A DNA stretch of 64,000 bases from an archaeon (GTDB lineage Archaea; Thermoproteota; Nitrososphaeria; Nitrososphaerales; Gagatemarchaeaceae): contig JAJZNC010000046.1 of assembly GCA_021848045.1 (NCBI GenBank), positions 1-64,000 of the forward strand, in the 5' to 3' direction. This document shows positions 58,593 through 64,000 of the stretch, in pieces (position 1 is the first letter of the stretch; every line of letters begins with the position of its first letter). Below the pieces are notes generated by a model, which was not told where the DNA came from, searched no databases, and was given only the letters and a program-made list of their open reading frames with translations. A program made the translations under genes and the position numbers.

Positions 58593-59162
58593 CTACCCCT
58601 GGCGCCAGGGTTCTCTTCGCCGCCGACCGGTCCACTGGACGTAGAGTCCGGCCGCGGCGAGGACGACGGAGAGCACCGTGGCGTCCAGGGGCGGGCTGCC
58701 GAAGAACAGCAGCACGCCGTAGATGATGACTCCTCCGAGGGCGGCGGTCGCGAGTTCCAGGAGCTCGCCGGAGACCGCGAGCCCGACGAAGAAGAGCGCG
58801 ACCCCGACCACGGCCGCGAGCAGGAGCGAGTGCGTCAGGTAGCGGGCGGCCAGATACGCGAAGTACCCTATGGCGAGCCCGATCCCGAGCTCGACGAGCC
58901 AGACCCCAAGCATCCCCCCTACCAGGAACCCGGCTATCCCACCGATGACCAGGCCTACCGGGCCGAGGACCGGCCCCGCCAGCCCTGCCCCGAACGCCGC
59001 GCCCGCCAGCCCCGCTACCAGGAACGCGAGCCCCTTCACCACCGACCTGCCCGCGAACATCAGCGCCAGCGCCACGAGCGCAAGGACCAGCGCGTAGACG
59101 GTCGCACCGGCTCCGGAGAGCGCGTGGGGAAAGAACGTCGCTGCCAGCTGAGGGTCTGTCAT
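58593..59162 (-). CDS. Multi-spanning membrane protein, TMEM198/DUF4203-like
   Basis: The 189-residue protein has about six or seven Gly/Ala-rich transmembrane segments (TVYALVLALVALALMFAG, AFLVAGLAGAAFGAGLAGP, VGLVIGGIAGFLVGGMLGVWLVELGIGLAIGYFAY). The repeated G-x(3)-G packing and layout resemble DUF4203-type proteins. The end is basic (TGRRRREPWRQ). It is convergent to the MFS gene with a 10-base gap. Function unknown. Confidence 0.75.
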   Translation of the reverse strand: MTDPQLAATFFPHALSGAGATVYALVLALVALALMFAGRSVVKGLAFLVAGLAGAAFGAGLAGPVLGPVGLVIGGIAGFLVGGMLGVWLVELGIGLAIGYFAYLAARYLTHSLLLAAVVGVALFFVGLAVSGELLELATAALGGVIIYGVLLFFGSPPLDATVLSVVLAAAGLYVQWTGRRRREPWRQG

Positions 59163-59384
59163 CTGCCGGGGCGGAATCCGCGCGTCGGCGCAATAAAGAT
59201 TGGGGAACTAAGGTCGCGCGGGCGGGTTCGGACCAGAGGTGGGCCGGGGCGTGAGCCCCGCCAGCCCCTGCACGCCAACTCCCTTTGCATGACGAAGGTC
59301 GGTAGCGATAGGACTACCGACGAACGGGAAGATATAATGAGTTGTGGTGCAACCCTCTAAGTCCGACGCACGGAGCCCCGTCAA

Positions 59385-60332
59385 CTAGGTGGGAGGCGGG
59401 ACCGGGATGGCGTCCAGGGCTGCCAGGGCGTCTGCGGGCGGTCTCTCTGACAGCTGCCTCACGTTCTCCTCGACCTGGTCTGGGCGAGACGCTCCGACTA
59501 TCATCGAGGTCACCGCCGGGTTCTTGGCGATCCACCCCAGCGCGAGCTGCGAGAGCGGGATCCCCGCCCGCCGCGCGACGGCCTTGAACCTCTCGACAAC
59601 CGCGTAGTTCTCCGGCCTGTTCATCCTGCCCCAGAACTTGGGGTAGAGCGCCCCGCGGGTGCCCGAAGGCGCCGGGATGCCGTCGGCGTATTTGCCCGTG
59701 AGGAAGCCCCCTGCCAGAGCGGAGTAGGTTATCGTGCCGATGCCCTCTGCGGCGCAATAGCCGAGCGTCTCCTTCTCGACCCCCCTGTTCAGGAGGTTGT
59801 ACGGGGGCTGGAGTGCCACGATCCTCTCGAGGCCGAGCCTCTCGCTGACCTCGCCGGCGGCCTTCATCTCCGCGACGGTGAAGTTGGAGCAGGCGACGTA
59901 CCTGACCTTCCCGTCGCGCACGAGCCGGTCGAAGGTCTTCAGCGTCTCCTCGAGCGGGGACTCCTGGTCGAAGCTGTGCATGTAGTAGATGTCAATGTGG
60001 TCGGTCTGGAGGAGCCGGAGGCTCTCCTCGACCTGCCACAGTATGTGTTTGCGCGAGAGCCCCGAGTCGTTCGGGCCTTCCCCGACGTCGTTCCCCACTT
60101 TGGTCGCGATCACGAAGCGCTCCCTGTCCCCGCGGATGGCCTTCCCGATTATCTCCTCCGACCTCCTCTTGGTGTAGACGTTCGCGGTGTCCACGCTGTT
60201 GACCCCGAGGTCGATCGCCTTCCTCATGACCCTCACCGACGTCTGCTCGTCGACGTCCCTCCCGAAGTTGTTGGTCCCGAGCGTCATCCGCGAGACCTTG
60301 AGCCCCGTCGTTCCAAGAAGCCTGTATTCCAA
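59385..60332 (-). CDS. Aldo/keto reductase
   Basis: A TIM-barrel oxidoreductase using NADPH. The sequence begins MEYRLLGTTGLKVSRMTLGTNNFG; the catalytic tetrad is in VNSVDTANVYTKRRSEEIIGKA (Asp, Tyr), FVIATKV (Lys) and DIYYMHSFDQESPLEE (His). The phosphate-binding end is MIVGASRPDQVEENV. This group (AKR11/YajO-like) acts on small aldehydes and ketones. TTG at 60332 fits the family start. The 220 bases to the next gene hold a tcattatatct run at 59330-59340. Confidence 0.93.
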   Translation of the reverse strand: MEYRLLGTTGLKVSRMTLGTNNFGRDVDEQTSVRVMRKAIDLGVNSVDTANVYTKRRSEEIIGKAIRGDRERFVIATKVGNDVGEGPNDSGLSRKHILWQVEESLRLLQTDHIDIYYMHSFDQESPLEETLKTFDRLVRDGKVRYVACSNFTVAEMKAAGEVSERLGLERIVALQPPYNLLNRGVEKETLGYCAAEGIGTITYSALAGGFLTGKYADGIPAPSGTRGALYPKFWGRMNRPENYAVVERFKAVARRAGIPLSQLALGWIAKNPAVTSMIVGASRPDQVEENVRQLSERPPADALAALDAIPVPPPT

Positions 60333-60427
60333 GTCCTCTCGCAGAGGGCTCGCCGCGCTTGAAATCCTTTTCCCGGGCGGGTGCCCCCGGCGATAGACTA
60401 AAGCCTCCCCCGCCCGCTCCTGACGCG

Positions 60428-60883
60428 ATGAAGCCTGCCGCCGGGGCGGAGGGGTTCGAGGTCAGGGAGGCGAGGCCGGCTGACATCGCGAACGGCCTGC
60501 TCGAGACCCTCGGGCACCTGAGCGACCTCGAGGGCATCACAGCCGCCGAGGGCCGGGCCGTGCTCCGGGAGATGAAGCGCGCAGGGATCTACCGCCTCCT
60601 TGTGGCCTGTTCCAAGGACGGCAGCGTCGTCGGGGCGACCACCCTCCTCGTAGAGAGGAAGCTCATCCACCGCGGAGGGCGTGTCGGGCACGTTGAGGAC
60701 GTGGCGGTGAGGGTGGGGTTCGAGGGGAAGGGCGTGGGCAGGTCTCTCGTGGAGGCCGCCGTGGAGGCAGCCAGGGACCAGGGCTGCTACAAGTGCGTCT
60801 TGGACTGCCGGGAGGGGCTCGTCGGCTACTACGGGCGGCTCGGGTTCAGGCGGCACGACGTCGGCATGCGGCTCGACCTCTAG
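60428..60883 (+). CDS. GNAT acetyltransferase, GNA1-like
   Basis: The 151-residue protein has the GNAT core: EVREARPADIANGLLETLGHLSD, VVGATTLLVERKLIHRGGRVGHVEDVAVRVGFEGKGVGRSLVEAAVEAA and GCYKCVLDCREGLVGYYGRLGFRRHDVGM. The phrases GHVEDVAV, GxGVG and GCYKCVLDC closely resemble eukaryotic glucosamine-6-phosphate N-acetyltransferase (GNA1) rather than bacterial GlmU. The enzyme makes the GlcNAc precursor of UDP-GlcNAc. I chose ATG at 60428 for lack of a domain signal upstream. Substrate is inferred. Confidence 0.82.
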   Translation: MKPAAGAEGFEVREARPADIANGLLETLGHLSDLEGITAAEGRAVLREMKRAGIYRLLVACSKDGSVVGATTLLVERKLIHRGGRVGHVEDVAVRVGFEGKGVGRSLVEAAVEAARDQGCYKCVLDCREGLVGYYGRLGFRRHDVGMRLDL

Positions 60884-60903
60884 CTAGCGTCGTCCAGCGG
60901 CCG

Positions 60904-61422
60904 CTAGAGCGAGTAGCCGCAGTTCAGGCACTGGTACCGCAGCACCTCGCCCTTGGTCTCGACCTTCTCCATGAACCCCGACCTGCAGCTGGGGCAGAGG
61001 ACCTCGACCGGCTCCGCCTTGTCGTCCCGGAGGAGCGCGCCGAGGAGTGGCGCCCGACGGCTCTTGTTGTCGAGGCCGGCGAGCGTGATCCATCCGAGGA
61101 ACTTGTCGCCCTCGAAGACCCCTAGGCGGGTCACCGCCGCCTCCAGGAGCCTCTTCTTCGCTTCCTTGGTCGAGGCAGAGGCCTCTATCTTGAAGAAGGG
61201 GGACATCACCTCGCTCACCGTCACCTCGTCCGGCCGCCTGTTGAGGGGGACGAAGCGCCTGAGGATCCTCCTGTCGGTGAGCATCCCCACCGCCTTTTCG
61301 CCGTTGAAGACCACCACGCCCGACGAGCCGGCGTAGTTCATCACCTTGCAGGCCTCGTAGACGGTCGCGGAGGCATCCACCCGCTGGACGTTCGTCTCCA
61401 TGACGTCTCTGACCTTTGCCAA
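60904..61422 (-). CDS. CBS-domain pair with zinc ribbon
   Basis: Two CBS domains fill residues 1-125 (VRDVMETNVQRVDASATVYEACKVMNYAGSSGVVVFNGEKAVGMLTDRRI and VSEVMSPFFKIEASASTKEAKKRLLEAAVTRLGVFEGDKFLGWITLAGL). CBS pairs bind adenosine nucleotides. The C-terminus is a zinc ribbon with CPSCRSGF and CLNCGYSL. Such proteins in archaea are believed to sense energy state and bind nucleic acid or a partner. Start ATG at 61422. No partner is adjacent. Confidence 0.9.
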   Translation of the reverse strand: MAKVRDVMETNVQRVDASATVYEACKVMNYAGSSGVVVFNGEKAVGMLTDRRILRRFVPLNRRPDEVTVSEVMSPFFKIEASASTKEAKKRLLEAAVTRLGVFEGDKFLGWITLAGLDNKSRRAPLLGALLRDDKAEPVEVLCPSCRSGFMEKVETKGEVLRYQCLNCGYSL

Positions 61423-61521
61423 ACTATCCGCTCGTCCCCAGCGGTTGCCCCCTCCGAATAATCAACCTTTCCCAAGGAGCACCGCGAAAGCGCTAAAGCC
61501 CGGGCGTGGCCTCACAGGCTC

Positions 61522-62331
61522 ATGGCTGCCGTCGGGACGGAGGGCTACCGGGTCAAGGAGGGCGAGGAGGTGAGGCTCGGCAGGTGGCCCCCAGGTGAGT
61601 CCCGGGGCATCCGCGAGCCCGAGGCGCTCGAGGAGTCGAGGAAGCTCACGGCCAGGCTCGAGAAGCTCCAGGAGAAGCTCTACGCAGAGCACAGGCACAA
61701 GGTCCTGGTCATACTGCAGGCGATGGACACGGGCGGGAAGGACGGGACCATAAAGAAGGTCTTCGAGGGCGTCAACCCGCAGGGGGTCCGGGTCGAGCAC
61801 TTCAGGACCCCGACCCCCGAAGAGTCAGACCACGACTTCCTCTGGAGGGTCCACGAGGTCGCCCCCGCCAGCGGCGAGATGGTCATCTTCAACAGGAGCC
61901 ACTACGAGGGGGTGCTCATAGAGAGGGTCCACGGCCTCGTCCCTAGGAAGACCTGGGAGAGGCGCTACAAGGAGATCAGGCACTTCGAGCGGCTCCTCCA
62001 CGACGACCACACCCTGGTCCTGAAGTTCTTCCTCCACATCGACAAGGCGGAGCAGAAGAGGCGGCTCGAGGAGCGGCTCACCGACCCCTCCAAGCAGTGG
62101 AAGTTCAGCTCGTCGGACCTTCAAGAGAGGAAGCACTGGGCAGACTACATGAAGGCCTACCGCGACGCGCTCGAGAAGACCAGCACGGACTCGGCGCCGT
62201 GGTACGTGATACCTGCAAACAAGAAGTGGTTCAGGGACTACCTGGTCTCGAGGATAGTGGTCGATTCGCTCGAGGCGCTTGGGATGGAGTACCCACCGCC
62301 GTCGGTGGACCTCAGGGCCGTGAAGATCTAG
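61522..62331 (+). CDS. ppk2: Polyphosphate kinase 2 (PPK2)
   Basis: PPK2 transfers phosphate between polyphosphate and nucleotides. Walker A is VLVILQAMDTGGKDGTIKKVFEG, Walker B is IFNRSHYEGVLIERV, and the lid and final blocks are FFLHIDKAEQKRRLEERL, WKFSSSDLQERKHW and SAPWYVIPANKKWFRDY. The length of 269 matches a single-domain enzyme. It may favour AMP or ADP phosphorylation; the class cannot be set by eye. A Pit phosphate transporter lies in the same window. Confidence 0.95.
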   Translation: MAAVGTEGYRVKEGEEVRLGRWPPGESRGIREPEALEESRKLTARLEKLQEKLYAEHRHKVLVILQAMDTGGKDGTIKKVFEGVNPQGVRVEHFRTPTPEESDHDFLWRVHEVAPASGEMVIFNRSHYEGVLIERVHGLVPRKTWERRYKEIRHFERLLHDDHTLVLKFFLHIDKAEQKRRLEERLTDPSKQWKFSSSDLQERKHWADYMKAYRDALEKTSTDSAPWYVIPANKKWFRDYLVSRIVVDSLEALGMEYPPPSVDLRAVKI

Positions 62332-62342
62332 CGCGGCCCGCG

Positions 62343-63254
62343 CTACTTTACGACCAGTACCGAGCAGTCCGCGTAGTGGAGCACGCTGTTCGCGACGCTC
62401 CCCATCATGAGCTTCTTGAAGCCCTCGTTCCCCCGAGTCCCGATCACGATAAGGTCGGCGTGGTCGCTCTTCGCGAGCTGGACCAGCCCCTGCGCTGGCG
62501 AGACAAGCTCTGTGACGAGCTCCTCCTCCACGTCCTCCACGCCCGCGTCCTTTGCGAACTTCACCGCCTGGGTGACGACCTTGTTCCCTGCCGCAGCTGC
62601 GTCGTCCTCGACCCGCTGGGAGGGTATAGATGACCCCGGGATCCCCATGGACCAGAAGAGCGTGGGGATGTAGACGACGTGGGCCACGCGGAGGCTCGCC
62701 TTCACCCCCTTTGCCAGCTCGACCGCGGCCTCTAGCGCCCTCTGCGAGTTGGCCGAGCCGTCGACCGCTGCAAGGATCAGCTTGATCTGCGGGGCGCCCT
62801 TCTTATCAGACCTGACCACCATCGATGCGCAGGGCGCGTGCGCCGTCACCGCGCTGGAGACGCTGCCCAGGACCGCGCGCTTTATGCCTCCCAACCCCCT
62901 GGTCCCCATCACCACCAGGGTCGTCTTCTCCTCCTCGACATAGTCCAGTATCGTCTGGACGGGGGACGCCTTGCCCTGGGGGACCTCCTTCGCTGCGACG
63001 GCGACCCCCGCCCTCTTGAACGCGGCCACCGCCTTGCCCGCTGCGTCGTCGGCCTTGTCTATCAGGCGCGAATAGTACTCCCCCTCGAGGGGGGCGGCGA
63101 GGGCGCTGATCGACGGGATCGCGCAGAGGACCGTCACCTCGGAGCCGAGCCCTCTCGCCACCTGTGCGGCGACCTCGGAGGCCATCTCGGCGCCGGGCGA
63201 CCCGTCGGTCGCCAGGAGGATGCGCCCGAACACCTTTGAAGCGGTCTTCGGCAT
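62343..63254 (-). CDS. Tandem universal stress protein
   Basis: Two UspA domains are joined: residues 8-155 (GRILLATDGSPGAEMASEVA, LVVMGTRGLGGIKRAVLGSVSSAVTAHA) and 158-303 (KLILAAVDGSANSQRALEAAVE, LIVIGTRGNEGFKKLMMGSVANSVLHYA). Both keep the ATP-binding G-x(2)-G-x(9)-G-S/T motif. Tandem forms are used in stress response and can dimerise in one chain. It is convergent to ppk2 with an 11-base gap. Start ATG 63254. Confidence 0.94.
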   Translation of the reverse strand: MPKTASKVFGRILLATDGSPGAEMASEVAAQVARGLGSEVTVLCAIPSISALAAPLEGEYYSRLIDKADDAAGKAVAAFKRAGVAVAAKEVPQGKASPVQTILDYVEEEKTTLVVMGTRGLGGIKRAVLGSVSSAVTAHAPCASMVVRSDKKGAPQIKLILAAVDGSANSQRALEAAVELAKGVKASLRVAHVVYIPTLFWSMGIPGSSIPSQRVEDDAAAAGNKVVTQAVKFAKDAGVEDVEEELVTELVSPAQGLVQLAKSDHADLIVIGTRGNEGFKKLMMGSVANSVLHYADCSVLVVK

Positions 63255-63357
63255 CGGACGTCCCGTTCCCAGAGTGCTATTTTAGGATAGGGTAGGCTCG
63301 TGCGGTCGGCCACCTCTCGCTCACACGTGGTCAACTGCTTTGGCGCAGCGGGCTGAT

Positions 63358-63789
63358 ATGCCGAGGCAGAGAGGACAGGCCGGCATGGAGTCCGCCCTTC
63401 ACCGCTCGATGAAGGAGCGCGCGTCCCGGGAGCTGGAGAGGGAGGGCTACTCCGTCTTCTTCGAGCCGCCGTCCTCGCCGTCTCGGTTCATGAGCTGGGG
63501 CGCGTACAGGCCGGACGTCTTCGGGGTTAGGACCTCCGCCGAGACCCAGGACTACGCGCTGGTGGAGTGCGAGACGAGGCCGTCCGGGAGGAGGCTCGGA
63601 TCGAAGGACTTCCGCAGCGTGCGGCTCCAGGCACAGCTCAACCGCGAGCCCTCTCTGAGGATGATCCTTGTGATCCCGAGGGGGACGCTGGGCAGGCTGG
63701 AGCCCAGCCTCAGGCTCACGTGGGAGACGTGGGTCTTCGGCGAGGGAGGCGTCCTGAGGCTCCCGAGGGCGCTACCCCCTGCGCACTGA
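63358..63789 (+). CDS. Hypothetical PDDEXK-nuclease-like protein
   Basis: The 143-residue protein reads ESALHRSMKERASRELEREGYSVFFEPP, then YRPDVFGVRTSAETQDYALVECETRP with Asp and Glu residues spaced as in a PDDEXK core, and AQLNREPSLRMILVIP. This is the pattern of small restriction-like nucleases of archaea, sometimes predicted without enzyme activity. The ATG at 63358 is used; TTG at 63340 is in frame. Function unproven. Confidence 0.6.
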   Translation: MPRQRGQAGMESALHRSMKERASRELEREGYSVFFEPPSSPSRFMSWGAYRPDVFGVRTSAETQDYALVECETRPSGRRLGSKDFRSVRLQAQLNREPSLRMILVIPRGTLGRLEPSLRLTWETWVFGEGGVLRLPRALPPAH

Positions 63790-63823
63790 TCGCCTTTTAT
63801 CAGGCGGGCGGCCCGCGACAGCG

Positions 63824-64000
63824 TTGCCCGAGCAAGATAACCTGGAGGCGGTGCGACTGTTCTTCGAGCGCGTCCTCAACGCCGGGGACTACGAGAGCCT
63901 TCGGGCTCTGTCCCATCCCGACGTCGCCATCCCGCAGTACTCTCCTGGGGTAGAAGCGTTCAGGAGGCACCTCTCCGAGCTCAGGGACACCTTTGCGAGC
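63824..64000 (+). CDS. SnoaL-like polyketide cyclase family protein, 3' end outside window
   Basis: The open frame from TTG at 63824 reads NLEAVRLFFERVLNAGDYESLRALSHPDV and then QYSPGVEAFRRHLSELRDTF, the opening of a SnoaL/NTF2-like cone. Fifty-nine residues are visible out of about 130. A gccttttatc box lies about 27 bases upstream. The substrate is unknown. Confidence 0.8.
   Translation, partial: MPEQDNLEAVRLFFERVLNAGDYESLRALSHPDVAIPQYSPGVEAFRRHLSELRDTFAS

Noticed and set aside
1-64000. CRISPR array or known defence operon
   Set aside because: No regularly spaced repeats, Cas proteins or restriction-modification pair were seen anywhere in the window.

Overview
The window looks like a chromosomal segment of a GC-rich member of the Thaumarchaeota (Nitrososphaeria). 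The evidence is a eukaryote-type DNA topoisomerase IB (13416-14978), a complete archaeal exosome/proteasome gene string (17460-22056), an aIF1A, a tetraether-synthase-type radical SAM protein (47571-49244), an F420-NADP oxidoreductase, and many genes with a TATA box about 25-30 bases before the start codon (leaderless transcription). No ammonia-oxidation gene is present, so the ecological type cannot be read from this window.

Region 1, bases 1 to about 13190, is an accessory island that runs off the left edge. It holds two giant repeat-rich secreted proteins sharing an almost identical signal-peptide DNA cassette, a 130-bp MITE with perfect target duplication, a decayed AAA-type ATPase followed by a small winged-helix gene, a dead IS transposase, a HEAT-repeat gene, a stand-alone Lrp/AsnC ligand-binding domain, a Cys-rich mini-protein and a truncated tyrosine integrase. 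The island abuts a tRNA-Lys(UUU) gene that appears to carry two non-canonical introns.

Region 2, 13.3-36 kb, is conserved core: topoisomerase IB convergent with endonuclease IV; a JAMM protease divergent from the proteasome alpha gene; the proteasome alpha, SBDS, Rrp4, Rrp41, Rrp42, L37Ae, Pcc1 and prefoldin-beta string; a DHH phosphoesterase; an ECF vitamin transporter (RibU-like S component facing A1-A2-T) with an XPF-type nuclease and an F420 enzyme downstream; a CPA1 antiporter; a DEAD-box helicase, mini zinc finger and aIF1A overlap cluster; and the preQ0 genes folE2/mptA, queC and queD for archaeosine synthesis.

Region 3, 36-64 kb, is mixed: small hypothetical proteins, a second dead transposase (IS256/MULE type), a surface protein with two HTH genes, a TrmB regulator, a Pit phosphate transporter with its PhoU-like partner, the Tes homologue, PEP synthase, a mannose-6-phosphate isomerase cupin, a secreted beta-helix protein whose tail overlaps a broken DUF72 gene, small-molecule enzymes, a GNA1-like acetyltransferase, PPK2, a tandem universal stress protein and a partial SnoaL-like gene at the right edge. 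Pit, PhoU-like and PPK2 together suggest phosphate and polyphosphate handling.

No CRISPR array, rRNA or clear defence operon was seen. The least explained parts are the tRNA-Lys-bounded island, the intron-bearing tRNA, the queC gene without a usual start codon, and the extra N-terminal domain on QueD.
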